Source: an uncultured Helicobacter sp.
GTDB taxonomy: Bacteria > Campylobacterota > Campylobacteria > Campylobacterales > Helicobacteraceae
Length of the DNA: 64,000 nucleotides
Assembly: GCA_944326445.1 (NCBI GenBank)
Contig: CALVDZ010000001.1
Span: 1 to 64,000 of the forward strand
Reading direction: 5' to 3'
Shown one piece after another: positions 1-7,854 of this stretch. The notes below the pieces were generated by a model. The model made no database searches. It saw only the letters and a program-made list of their open reading frames with translations, and had not been told where the DNA came from. The position numbers and the translations under genes are program-made. Positions within the stretch are counted from its first letter, which is position 1. Every line of letters begins with the position of its first letter.

Positions 1-41
1 AGTTTTTTGAAGTAGTGGATTCTGTAAGTTGCTTAGAATCT
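1..41 (-). repeat. Repeat family R2, copy 1 (truncated by window)
   Basis: The block TTTTTTGAAGTAGTGGATTC and the following TGTAAGTTGCTTAGAATCT match copies at 26161, 36740 and 48870. Here it lies inside the open frame of the first gene and encodes its LTESTTSKN tail. Confidence 0.75.
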
Positions 42-331
42 GAAAAACTAGATTCTAGATTTTGTTTTTGTGAATCTATCGGGCTAGATTCTGTAGTGTC
101 GCTTGTCGTGTCTTGAATCTCCACAACGCCATCAACATAGGGATTGCTCTCCCAAATAAGTTTTATATATTGGGCGTCTCTAGAGGGGCTATGCAGGCGC
201 ACATAGACTTTGTCATAACCCCCCCCCTTATTAGTCCTATCCTTAGCAATGCGCGGGATATGACTCCAAAAAAGCTGATCGCCTAAGCCGCCATAGCGCA
301 AGTCGATAGTGAGCACGCGTTGTGAATCCAT
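1..331 (-). CDS. Glycosyltransferase-like protein, G-tract gene, partial (3' end beyond window)
   Basis: An open frame runs from an ATG at 331-329, preceded by AGGAGA, to the window edge without a stop (110 codons). The N-terminus has a G-G-L-G-D-Q-L-F stretch near residues 14-21 followed by H-I-P, reminiscent of the nucleotide-sugar-binding start of heptosyltransferase-like (GT9) enzymes; this is a family resemblance only. Codons 35-38 are formed by a run of nine G, and with nine G the frame stays open, so the gene is ON as sequenced. From about residue 75 the protein becomes Ser/Thr/Glu/Asp-rich, and its last visible residues (LTESTTSKN) are the translation of repeat family R2, so the tail is repeat-derived. 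Substrate and full length are unknown. Confidence 0.6.
   Translation of the reverse strand, partial: MDSQRVLTIDLRYGGLGDQLFWSHIPRIAKDRTNKGGGYDKVYVRLHSPSRDAQYIKLIWESNPYVDGVVEIQDTTSDTTESSPIDSQKQNLESSFSDSKQLTESTTSKN
219..227 (-). repeat. Homopolymer G9 tract (coding)
   Basis: Nine C on the plus strand, G9 in the coding sense of the first gene. A change of one base would introduce a premature stop soon after, so the tract could act as an ON/OFF switch. Nine is at the short end for slippage. Confidence 0.6.
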
Positions 332-370
332 ACAATCTCCTTTGGTTGAGTTTTTGTGTCTGTTTAAAGC

Positions 371-376
371 ATTGTA
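371..376 (-). promoter_or_regulatory. Extended -10 promoter for the 1-331 gene
   Basis: On the minus strand the box reads GTGCTACAAT, the same extended -10 as at several other genes here. It lies about 40 bases upstream of the start codon of the first gene. No clear -35, as is usual in Campylobacterota. Confidence 0.45.
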
Positions 377-405
377 GCACAAATCGCCCCACCTAAGCGT
401 TCCAC

Positions 406-1275
406 CTAAAGCCTCAAAGCCCCCGTGTCCTTAAGCTCTGAGAGCATTTGCGTGGCGGTGGTGATGTCGTGGGCGATTTGGGCTTTGAGCGATTCTAAGT
501 CGCTAAAGTGTCGGTTGTCTCGGATTTTTTGCACAAATCCTAGTGTGAGCTCTGCAGGCAGAGTAGGGATAGAATGCCCTAAAATGTGCGTTTCTATGCT
601 AAATGCCCCATCGGTGCTCACGCGATGCCCCACAAAGCTCACGCTCCCATACGCCACCCCATCAAAGCTACTCACGCTCGCATACACGCCATTTTGGGGC
701 AGGATATACGCATCGCATACGAGGTTGATAGTCGGATAAAGCGCGCGCGAGCCGAGATTTTGCCCGCTAGTCGTCGTGGCGTGTATGGCATAAAGCCTCC
801 CTAGCAAAAGATTGGCAGTGGGCAGATCGCCCACGATGATACGCTCCCTAATCACGCTAGAATGCACGCCTATGCCATCAATTTTATACTCTGGCACGAT
901 GAGCACTTCTATCCCGAGGGGCTCACAAAGCGCGCGCAGATGGCTAGCACCGCATTTGCGATCTTTGCCAAACCAAAAGTCATAGCCCACCACGATGCGC
1001 TTTAGTGCGCCAAAATGCCGCGCTAAAAACGCCACAAACTCCTCGCCGCTTAGGTTTTTGATACGCGCCAAATCGACATAAAAGATTGGCAGGTGGGTGT
1101 AGGATTCTTTGTGCGGAGTGAGGGCGCGTGCGTGGCTTGTGTGGATACACAAAATCGCACCTTGAGAATCTAGCTGCCCTAAAAGCTGCAAGTGTGCGAG
1201 GTGCATACCATCGAATTTGCCCATAGCTAGGGAAGTGATACTACTTGCGCTGCGCGAGGATAAAGTATTCAGCAT
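406..1275 (-). CDS. ribF: Bifunctional riboflavin kinase / FAD synthetase
   Basis: RibF phosphorylates riboflavin to FMN and adenylylates FMN to FAD in the cytoplasm. The N-terminal nucleotidyltransferase domain shows M-G-K-F-D-G-M-H-L-A-H at residues 18-28, the family's GxFDGxHxGH signature, and a G-Y-D-F-W-F-G-K-D segment near residue 100. The C-terminal riboflavin-kinase barrel has a degenerate G-S-R-A-L-Y-P-T-I-N motif near residue 175, equivalent to the GxPTAN site. At 289 residues it has normal family length. The start lies inside tlyA with a 35-base overlap, so the two are probably translated together; the operon is dnaJ, lipoprotein, tlyA, ribF. Confidence 0.93.
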   Translation of the reverse strand: MLNTLSSRSASSITSLAMGKFDGMHLAHLQLLGQLDSQGAILCIHTSHARALTPHKESYTHLPIFYVDLARIKNLSGEEFVAFLARHFGALKRIVVGYDFWFGKDRKCGASHLRALCEPLGIEVLIVPEYKIDGIGVHSSVIRERIIVGDLPTANLLLGRLYAIHATTTSGQNLGSRALYPTINLVCDAYILPQNGVYASVSSFDGVAYGSVSFVGHRVSTDGAFSIETHILGHSIPTLPAELTLGFVQKIRDNRHFSDLESLKAQIAHDITTATQMLSELKDTGALRL

Positions 1276-1975
1276 TGCCTTCCTTTCCTAAGATATTGCT
1301 CTTGTGGGTTATGTAGGCGTGTGTGGGGGCGAGGAGGGCGCAAAACTCCTCTAGGCTTTGGCGCGCTATATGTGGCTCTTGGAGCACGCCCTTTTTGTTG
1401 CGCTTGGCGGCTTTGCCCACTTCAAATTGGGGCTTAAAGAGCAGTATGAGATTTGGGGCGTCAAAGCGCAAAATTGAGGGCAAAACTAAGCGCAGCGAGA
1501 TAAAGCTCACATCGCAAGTGATGAGCCCAAAGCGCGTGGTGGTGTCAAAATCGCGGATATCGCAGTTTTCAAAAAGCGTGATACGCGGATCTTGGCGCAG
1601 GCTAGGGTGGAGCTGATTGCTGCCCACATCCACGCACACGATATGTTTGGCACTAGATTCTAAAAGCACTTGGGCAAAGCCTCCCGTGCTAGAGCCTATG
1701 TCCAAAACCACGCTTCCTGCGATATGTAGGGGCTTTAGGGATTTAGTGAGGGCGGGGAGGTGGGCGAGGAAGTCTTGGAGCTTGTAGCCTGCGCGCGAGA
1801 TGAGATGGGAGGCGATCTCTAGGCGCGCGGGATTGAGTGAGAGGGGCTCTAGCTCTAATGATGGCTTAGTGAGCACTGCGCCCTCATAGCGCACTTTGTG
1901 CTCTAGGATTGCTTCTTTTGCTTTTTGTCTGCTTTGGAAATAGCCCATTTGGTGCAGGAGGGAATCTAAGCGCAT
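1241..1975 (-). CDS. tlyA: TlyA family rRNA 2'-O-methyltransferase / hemolysin
   Basis: TlyA proteins methylate 2'-hydroxyls of cytidines in rRNA and were first described as hemolysins. An S4-type RNA-binding domain covers about residues 1-60 and ends in S-R-A-G-Y-K-L (60-66). A Rossmann methyltransferase domain follows, with the SAM-binding motif L-D-I-G-S-S-T-G-G-F at 91-100 and the acidic C-V-D-V-G strand. The 244-residue length is typical. The start codon overlaps the stop of the upstream lipoprotein gene in a TGATG junction, and the 3' end overlaps ribF by 35 bases, pointing to translational coupling. Confidence 0.92.
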   Translation of the reverse strand: MRLDSLLHQMGYFQSRQKAKEAILEHKVRYEGAVLTKPSLELEPLSLNPARLEIASHLISRAGYKLQDFLAHLPALTKSLKPLHIAGSVVLDIGSSTGGFAQVLLESSAKHIVCVDVGSNQLHPSLRQDPRITLFENCDIRDFDTTTRFGLITCDVSFISLRLVLPSILRFDAPNLILLFKPQFEVGKAAKRNKKGVLQEPHIARQSLEEFCALLAPTHAYITHKSNILGKEGNAEYFILAQRK

Positions 1976-2529
1976 CAGCGGAGCTTGCTTTGAAGCACGG
2001 GGTAGCCAAAGTCAAAATTCATAGAGCCCTCGTCCTTGATACTTAGCTTTAGCTGCATTCTCTCGCGATGCTTTTTGCTAATGCTCTCAAACTCCACGAC
2101 AAAAAGGGCGTTGTAAGGATTTTTGGGACGCAGGATATCGGTGTATTGGCTAGGATTTAGGCGTGTGATAAAGAGGGATTGCATACTCACATTATGCGAG
2201 ATGAGCTCAAAGGAAAGCTTGCTTTGGATTTTAGAATCTGGCTTTTTTTCATACAGCTCTATGAGGAAGACCTCGCGCTTGGCGTTTATGTTATCCACAT
2301 CATTGAGGTAGGTGGCAATCGCCACAAAGGGCGTGTATTTGCCCCGCACAATCTCGGCTTTGCGCGAGGATTGGATTTTGCGCTCGAGACGTTTTTCTTG
2401 ATCAGTATCAGAATCTTTGGCTGAAGGTATGAGGGAGTTTTTGCTGATATCGCTGCACGCGCTAAGGGCGATGAGCGCGATGAGTGCGCATAGCAGGGGA
2501 GTAAAAAGGCGCATTGCAAAAGCACGCAT
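1975..2529 (-). CDS. Putative lipoprotein of unknown function
   Basis: The 184-residue product begins with a hydrophobic signal segment ending in the lipobox L-S-A-C with Cys25, so it is predicted to be lipid-anchored in the envelope. The mature part is hydrophilic, with a charged linker (about residues 28-60) and then a compact predicted beta-rich domain. I recognise no enzyme motif. An alternative start at Met6 would give a more standard signal peptide of about 20 residues. It sits between dnaJ (TAATG junction at its start) and tlyA (TGATG junction at its end), so it is co-translated with housekeeping genes. Confidence 0.75.
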   Translation of the reverse strand: MRAFAMRLFTPLLCALIALIALSACSDISKNSLIPSAKDSDTDQEKRLERKIQSSRKAEIVRGKYTPFVAIATYLNDVDNINAKREVFLIELYEKKPDSKIQSKLSFELISHNVSMQSLFITRLNPSQYTDILRPKNPYNALFVVEFESISKKHRERMQLKLSIKDEGSMNFDFGYPVLQSKLR

Positions 2530-3626
2530 TAGCTCTTAAACCACGATTTGATTTTGCTAAAGCACTGCTCAAGCGCGCTTAAATGCGGTGCGCTCTCATT
2601 CCCAAAGCTTTCGTGGAGCTTTTGGAGGAGCTCTTTTTGCTCGGAATTGAGCTTTTTGGGATAAGTGATGGCGATTTGTGCGACAAACTTCCCATACGCA
2701 GAGGTATTGAGGATTTTTACCCCTTGGTTTTCAAAGACAAATTGCGCGCCATCTTTGGCATTAGTGGGGAGCTTTAGCTCGACTTCACCGCGCAAAGATG
2801 GGATTTTGATACTCTCGCCCAAAAGCACGGAGGTAAAAAACACGGGCACTTGGATATAGACATTCTCGCCATCGCGGATAAAATTCTCATCATCTTCAGC
2901 CACGATTTGCAAAAACAAATCGCCTCGCTTGCCATTGCTATTAGCGTGCCCCTTGCCTTGGAGGCGGATTCTATTGCCACTATCTATGCCCTCAGGAATT
3001 TGCACCTCAAAGCTCTCTTCTTTGCTTTCAAACCCCTTGCCCTTGCACTCGGGGCAGTCTTTTGTCTTTTGCACTCCCGCCCCGCCGCACACACCACAAG
3101 TCTGCGCGAAAGTCACAAAGCCTTGGCGCAAGTAGGTTTTGCCCTCGCCCCTGCACGCGCTGCAAGTCTGGAGCTTGCCCTCTTTTGCGCCCGTGCCATT
3201 GCATTTTTGGCAGGGGATTTTGTAGGTGTTTTTGATGGTTTTACTACAGCCAAACACGGCTTCTTTAAAGCTTAGATGAAGTTCTTGGAGTGAATCGAGA
3301 TTTTCGCCCCTCTTAGTGCGCGCCCCGCCGCCAAAAAAGCTCTCAAAAATGCTCCCAAAGCCCTCAAAAATATCGCCAAAGCCCTGCGCGCCACTGCCAC
3401 TGCTTAAGCCCTCTTTGCCATATCTGTCATAAATGGCGCGTTTATTCTCATCGCTAAGCACCTCATAGGCTTCGTTGATGAGTTTAAATCGCTCCTCGGC
3501 TTCTTTGTCATCGGGATTTCTATCGGGGTGGTATTTGAGAGCAAGTTTGCGATAGGATTTTTTGATACTTTCTTTGTCGCTTGTGCGCGTAACCTCTAGC
3601 ACTTCATAATAATCTAGGCTTTCCAT
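2529..3626 (-). CDS. dnaJ: Chaperone protein DnaJ (Hsp40)
   Basis: DnaJ delivers unfolded substrates to DnaK and stimulates its ATPase. The J domain carries the invariant H-P-D at residues 33-35 and is followed by a Gly/Phe-rich linker (about 75-105). Four CxxCxGxG zinc-finger repeats come next (C-Q-K-C-N-G-T-G, C-S-A-C-R-G-E-G, C-G-V-C-G-G-A-G, C-P-E-C-K-G-K-G), then the two substrate-binding beta domains. At 365 residues it is full length. It is the first gene of a four-gene minus-strand operon and ends in a TAATG junction with the lipoprotein gene. dnaK and grpE are not in the window. Confidence 0.97.
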   Translation of the reverse strand: MESLDYYEVLEVTRTSDKESIKKSYRKLALKYHPDRNPDDKEAEERFKLINEAYEVLSDENKRAIYDRYGKEGLSSGSGAQGFGDIFEGFGSIFESFFGGGARTKRGENLDSLQELHLSFKEAVFGCSKTIKNTYKIPCQKCNGTGAKEGKLQTCSACRGEGKTYLRQGFVTFAQTCGVCGGAGVQKTKDCPECKGKGFESKEESFEVQIPEGIDSGNRIRLQGKGHANSNGKRGDLFLQIVAEDDENFIRDGENVYIQVPVFFTSVLLGESIKIPSLRGEVELKLPTNAKDGAQFVFENQGVKILNTSAYGKFVAQIAITYPKKLNSEQKELLQKLHESFGNESAPHLSALEQCFSKIKSWFKS

Positions 3627-3712
3627 TGGTATAATGCTCCTTTATGTGTGCAAAATTGTGGGGATTTTGGCTTACTAGCTTTATTAACATAAGTTTAAAA
3701 ACAAAAGCGCAA

Positions 3713-3718
3713 ATTGTA
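3713..3718 (-). promoter_or_regulatory. Extended -10 promoter for dnaJ operon
   Basis: On the minus strand the sequence is TGTGCTACAATTTG, an extended -10 about 85 bases upstream of the dnaJ start. I see no CIRCE or HspR-type inverted repeat that I could defend. Confidence 0.45.
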
Positions 3719-3769
3719 GCACAAGAACATTAAATTTGATTTGACGATAAAGCATACACAGGAGATATG

Positions 3770-4360
3770 ATGAACACTTACAAAATGGGATTGCGCTCGT
3801 TTTTCTCGCTTGTAGAGACACTCGAGCAAATCCCAGCTATCGGCAAAAAAAGCGCGCAAAAAATCGCCCTCAGCCTTAGCGTGGAGGATAAGTTTTTGGG
3901 GCTCAAAGTCGCCCATACGCTTGAGGAAGCCGCGCGCAATGTGCGTGTGTGTGAGCGGTGCTTGGGGCTTAGTGAAGATGAGATTTGTGAGATTTGCTTA
4001 GATTCTGCGCGCGAGAATGGGGAGCTGTGTATCGTCGCCCATCAGAGGGATATCTTTACTATAGAATCCATGGGGGAGTTTGGCGGGCGGTATTTTGTGC
4101 TAGATTCTAAAGCGCAGGTGCAGGATATTGACTTTGGGCTTTTAGCTAAGCGCATAGAATCTGAAGGTATTACAGAAGTGATTTTTGCCCTCTCGCCGAC
4201 ATTGGCAAATGAGGCGATTATGCTCTTTGTGGAGGATACACTGCAAAACCCTAGCCTTAGATTCACTAAAATCGCGCAGGGCGTGCCCACGGGGATTGGG
4301 CTAGATTCTATCGATCAGCTCTCGCTCTCTAGGGCTCTTAGTGCGCGCGTGAAAATTTAG
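3770..4360 (+). CDS. recR: Recombination mediator protein RecR
   Basis: RecR works with RecO (and RecF in some species) to load RecA onto gapped DNA. An N-terminal helix-hairpin-helix (I-P-A-I-G-K-K-S-A-Q, residues 21-30) is followed by a C4 zinc finger (Cys61, Cys64, Cys73, Cys76) and a Toprim domain beginning with L-C-I-V. The product is 196 residues, as usual. Two ATGs are adjacent; the second (3770) is preferred because AGGAG at 3760-3764 then has a workable spacing of five. It is divergent from dnaJ. Confidence 0.93.
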   Translation: MNTYKMGLRSFFSLVETLEQIPAIGKKSAQKIALSLSVEDKFLGLKVAHTLEEAARNVRVCERCLGLSEDEICEICLDSARENGELCIVAHQRDIFTIESMGEFGGRYFVLDSKAQVQDIDFGLLAKRIESEGITEVIFALSPTLANEAIMLFVEDTLQNPSLRFTKIAQGVPTGIGLDSIDQLSLSRALSARVKI

Positions 4361-4394
4361 CAAAATTTAAGGTTTGTCTAAGTCTTAATTGCGC

Positions 4395-4400
4395 TAGAAT
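4395..4400 (+). promoter_or_regulatory. -10 promoter for cytochrome c553
   Basis: The box GCGCTAGAAT lies 38 bases upstream of the cytochrome start, with a good AAAGGAGAAGG ribosome site between. No clear -35. Confidence 0.4.
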
Positions 4401-4437
4401 TCTAGGGTTAAATTTCACACACAAAAAGGAGAAGGAA

Positions 4438-4737
4438 ATGAAAAAGTTAGTATTGCTTATCGCAGCAGGTTGTGTAAGTATGGCATTAGCAGCCGAGGCA
4501 CCCGCCATCTATAAGAAGTGTATAAGCTGCCATGGTGTCGATGGCAAGAAGACAAGCTTTGGCAATGATGCTATCGCTGGAATGCCAAAGGCAACACTTA
4601 TCGAGGATTTGAAAGGCTACAGAGCCAAGACGCTTAACCGCCACGGCAAAGCAAACCTGATGAATCCAAACGCAGCAAACCTCACAGATGAGCAAATCGA
4701 AGAGCTTGCTACTTATATTTCTGGTTTGGCGAAGTAA
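4438..4737 (+). CDS. Cytochrome c553, periplasmic electron carrier
   Basis: This small class I c-type cytochrome shuttles electrons from the cytochrome bc1 complex to the terminal oxidase in the periplasm of Campylobacterota. A cleavable signal peptide ends around Ala18-Ala19. The single haem site is C-I-S-C-H at residues 28-32, and Met75 in N-L-M-N-P is the likely sixth ligand. The 99-residue length fits the family. It has its own strong ribosome site and a GC-rich hairpin directly downstream, so it is probably expressed as a short abundant transcript apart from the following alr. Confidence 0.9.
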   Translation: MKKLVLLIAAGCVSMALAAEAPAIYKKCISCHGVDGKKTSFGNDAIAGMPKATLIEDLKGYRAKTLNRHGKANLMNPNAANLTDEQIEELATYISGLAK

Positions 4738-4747
4738 TTCCCACGCA

Positions 4748-4765
4748 CAGGGGCGAGAGCCCCTG
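4748..4765 (+). terminator. Hairpin after cytochrome c553
   Basis: CAGGGGC and GCCCCTG form a perfect seven-pair stem closed by a GAGA tetraloop. No T run follows, so it may be a 3' stability hairpin rather than a true intrinsic terminator. Confidence 0.45.
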
Positions 4766-4782
4766 CTACAAAGACTTCCTAG

Positions 4783-5832
4783 ATGTCAGAAATCCTCTTA
4801 GATTCTCAAGCATTTTTCCACAATCTCACCTTCATATCCCACCATCTTAAGAAGCATTCTAAATCCACCAAACTCGCACTCGTGCTCAAAGATAATGCCT
4901 ATGGGCACGGATTAGAGCAAATCGCGACTTTGGCTAGGGAATTTGGCGTGGAGGATGTGTTTGTCAAGACGCATTATGAAGCAAAGATTGTGCAAGATTT
5001 TTTTGGCTCTATCACGATCCTCTATGGCGCGCCACAGGAGCCCCTCGCACCTCATATGGCAATCGCGATTAATAATAAAGAAATGCTGCATTCCCTGCCC
5101 CCCGGGACAAAAGTTGAGCTCAAAGTCAATGCCGGAATGAATCGCAATGGCATAAGCCCTAGCGAGCTAGAGGAATATATCGCGCTCATCACACACAGGG
5201 GCTTGGAGCTCTTTGGCGTGTTTAGCCACAATGGCTATGGCGATGAGGTGGGCGAGGATTTTGCGCTGGGGTGTGAGAATTTTTGCGCGATTAAAGATGA
5301 GGTGGCGCGTATGTGCGCAGATTTGGGCATAGCCCTGCCGCGCTTTCATACGCTAAACTCCTCGGGCACTCTGCGCTCAACCCATATCGATGATGATTTG
5401 GTGCGCGTGGGGATAGCGGCGTATGGGTATTTAGAATCTGACGCCACGCCCCATATCGCGAGGCAGCTAAAGCCCGTGGCGTCGTTATGGGCGGATAGAA
5501 TCTCGCGCAAGATTCTGCCTCGTGGCGCAAAAATCGGCTATGGCGGCAAAAGCGTGCTTGAGAGCGAAAGTGTCGTGAGCACCTATGATGTGGGCTATGG
5601 CGATGGATTCTATCGCGTCAATGAGCGCAAAACTCTCCATACCGCAAGCGGCGAGCGGATTTTGCCGCGCACCTCGATGGATTGCTTCTCGTGTGTGAGT
5701 GATGCGCCTAGAATCTGCGTGTTTGATGACGCTTTGGCACTCGCGCGGGAGTTTGATACGATTAGCTATGAGGTGCTCACGCGCCTCTCGCCATTTATTA
5801 AGCGCACGATTGTGCGGGATAAGGGAGAGTGA
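4783..5832 (+). CDS. alr: Alanine racemase
   Basis: Alr is a PLP enzyme that interconverts L- and D-alanine for peptidoglycan synthesis. The PLP lysine is Lys36 in V-L-K-D-N-A-Y-G-H-G, and the catalytic tyrosine is Tyr253 in K-I-G-Y-G-G. The fold is an N-terminal TIM barrel followed by a C-terminal beta domain with the M-D motif (S-M-D-C-F) near residue 300. At 349 residues it is slightly shorter than average but complete. Its stop overlaps the serB start as TGATG, so the two are translationally coupled. Confidence 0.93.
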   Translation: MSEILLDSQAFFHNLTFISHHLKKHSKSTKLALVLKDNAYGHGLEQIATLAREFGVEDVFVKTHYEAKIVQDFFGSITILYGAPQEPLAPHMAIAINNKEMLHSLPPGTKVELKVNAGMNRNGISPSELEEYIALITHRGLELFGVFSHNGYGDEVGEDFALGCENFCAIKDEVARMCADLGIALPRFHTLNSSGTLRSTHIDDDLVRVGIAAYGYLESDATPHIARQLKPVASLWADRISRKILPRGAKIGYGGKSVLESESVVSTYDVGYGDGFYRVNERKTLHTASGERILPRTSMDCFSCVSDAPRICVFDDALALAREFDTISYEVLTRLSPFIKRTIVRDKGE

Positions 5833-6470
5833 TGAAGTTAGCGGTTTTTGACTTTGATTCTACACTGATGGATGGCGAGACGATTGATTTTTTGGCAAAA
5901 GAATGCGGTGTAGAGGCAGAAGTTGCGCGCATTACCCATAGGGCGATGAGCGGGGAGCTAGATTTTTATGAAAGTCTCAAAACGCGCGTGGGGTTGCTCG
6001 CTGGATTGCCGCATTCTAGAGCAAAAGAGATATGTGAGAATCTCCCGCTAATGCCCGGTGCGCGCGAGATTGTGGCGTTTTTGCACGAGCGTGGGTATAA
6101 AGTCGTGTGTTTTAGTGGTGGCTTTAGTCTGGCAACAAGGCATTTTGCGCAGATTCTGGGGCTCGATGGGGATTTTAGCAATATTTTGCACGCCAAATCA
6201 GGCGTGCTAAGCGGCGAGGTGGGTGGCGAGATGATGTTTGGGGATTCTAAAGGCGTGCTGCTTGCGCGTCTGCAAAATCTCCTAGGTATAAGCGCGCGAG
6301 ATACGCTCTGTGTGGGCGATGGGGCAAATGATGTGAGTATGTTTGCCTATGCACACACACGCGTGGCGTTTTGTGCCAAAGATGTGCTCAAAAAGGCTGC
6401 CAATATCGTGGTGGAGCAAAAGGATTTGCGCGCTATTATCCCAAGTCTTGAGAGCGGCGGGGCGTGCTAG
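5832..6470 (+). CDS. serB: Phosphoserine phosphatase (HAD family)
   Basis: SerB hydrolyses O-phosphoserine in the last step of serine biosynthesis. The HAD motif I is D-F-D-S-T at residues 7-11, with Asp7 as nucleophile and Asp9 as acid/base. Motif II is seen as F-S-G-G-F near residue 95, and motif IV as G-D-G-A-N-D near 165. A GTG at 5829 is also in frame, but the ATG at 5832, which overlaps the alr stop, is the better start. The 212-residue length matches the short SerB form without an ACT domain. Confidence 0.9.
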   Translation: MKLAVFDFDSTLMDGETIDFLAKECGVEAEVARITHRAMSGELDFYESLKTRVGLLAGLPHSRAKEICENLPLMPGAREIVAFLHERGYKVVCFSGGFSLATRHFAQILGLDGDFSNILHAKSGVLSGEVGGEMMFGDSKGVLLARLQNLLGISARDTLCVGDGANDVSMFAYAHTRVAFCAKDVLKKAANIVVEQKDLRAIIPSLESGGAC

Positions 6471-6510
6471 TGTGCGAGTGGGTGAGTAAGAGAAGTGTGA
6501 GGGATTTTGT

Positions 6511-7848
6511 ATGACGCGTTTTTCAAAAATCGGTTTTATTTTAGCAGCGGCAGGCAGTGCTATCGGGCTAGGCGGGATTTGGAAGTTTCCTTATATGGTG
6601 GGGGAGAGCGGCGGTGGTGCGTTTGTGTTCGTGTTTATCGTGGCGTTTTTGGTATTTGGGCTTAGCGTGTTTATTGTGGAGATGATTTTGGGCAGGGCGA
6701 GCGAGCGCGATTGCTTTAGCACCTTTGAATCTCTCGCACCAAAAGGGCGCAAATACCTCAAATACGGCGGGGTAATGGTGTTTTCGGGCGTAGTGATTTT
6801 TTCGTTTTATGTCGTCGTGCTTGGCTGGCTTATGCATTATATGGTGCTAAGCCTCACAGGACTACCCAAAACCTTAGAATCCACGCGCGCACTTTGGGGG
6901 GAGTTTGTGGGTGCGCAGGTGGGCTATCAGATTTTGTGGCATTTTGTGATTGTCGCACTTTGCGCGCTTGTGCTAGGGCAGGGTGTCAAAAAGGGCATCG
7001 AGCGGCTCAATCTCATCTTAATGCCTCTGTTGCTCCTTATCTTTCTAGGGCTTTTGGGCTATGCGATGTGCCAAGATGCGTTTGTAGATTCTGTGCGGTT
7101 TTTGTTCGCGCCGGATTTTAGCAAGCTCACGCCAAAGGTTATCGTTGATGCGATAGGGCAGGCGTTTTTTGCCCTCTCACTGGGCGTTGGCGTGATTTTG
7201 ACTTATTCTAACTCCCTGCCCAAAAAGGGCAATTTTATCCGCTCCGCGCTCATTGTCGCGCTGCTAAATTTTGCCTTTTGTCTCGTGGCGGGGCTTGTCA
7301 TCTTTACCTTTATCTTTGGCTATGGAGCGCAAGCCAATAGCGGAGTGGGGCTTGTGTTTATCTCGCTGCCTTTGATTTTTGCCAATATGGGGCTAAGCGG
7401 GCAGATTATCGCGTTTTTGTTTTTTGTCGCGCTGATTTTTGCGGGGATTACCTCGGCGGTTTCTATGCTAGAGCCGCTCAATGCGTGGCTTATTGAGAGA
7501 TTTGGCTTCTCACGCAGGAGGGCAAATCTCACGACTATTGGCATCTCTTACGCACTGGGCGTGCTGCTTTTACTTAGTAATGTCGCGCTCTATCAGGAGG
7601 ATTTGAGCTTTTTTGGCAAAAATCTCTTTGGTTGGTTTGATTATATTAGCGCGTCGTATATGCTGCCGCTAGCGGGCGTGTTTTTGTGCGTGTTTGTGGG
7701 CTGGGTGCTACCCAAATCGCAAGTGTATGCGATGTGTGAGGGGCATTTGAGCGGCAATGTGTTTCAAGCGTGGTATTTCATCGTGCGATTTATCGCCCCC
7801 GTGGGTATCGTGGTGGCGATGATACGGCTAGCGATAGAGAATGTATAA
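6511..7848 (+). CDS. Sodium-dependent transporter, NSS (SNF) family
   Basis: This polytopic inner-membrane protein belongs to the neurotransmitter:sodium symporter family, which takes up amino acids or related compounds with Na+. The diagnostic first helix is present (A-A-A-G-S-A-I-G-L-G-G-I-W-K-F-P-Y), with unwound Gly and the Na+-site residues, and R4 F5 at the start as in other bacterial members. About eleven membrane helices can be drawn over 445 residues. Position after serB hints at amino-acid uptake, but the substrate cannot be read from sequence. It converges on the chemoreceptor gene with a six-base gap. Confidence 0.9.
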   Translation: MTRFSKIGFILAAAGSAIGLGGIWKFPYMVGESGGGAFVFVFIVAFLVFGLSVFIVEMILGRASERDCFSTFESLAPKGRKYLKYGGVMVFSGVVIFSFYVVVLGWLMHYMVLSLTGLPKTLESTRALWGEFVGAQVGYQILWHFVIVALCALVLGQGVKKGIERLNLILMPLLLLIFLGLLGYAMCQDAFVDSVRFLFAPDFSKLTPKVIVDAIGQAFFALSLGVGVILTYSNSLPKKGNFIRSALIVALLNFAFCLVAGLVIFTFIFGYGAQANSGVGLVFISLPLIFANMGLSGQIIAFLFFVALIFAGITSAVSMLEPLNAWLIERFGFSRRRANLTTIGISYALGVLLLLSNVALYQEDLSFFGKNLFGWFDYISASYMLPLAGVFLCVFVGWVLPKSQVYAMCEGHLSGNVFQAWYFIVRFIAPVGIVVAMIRLAIENV

Positions 7849-7854
7849 GGGGCT

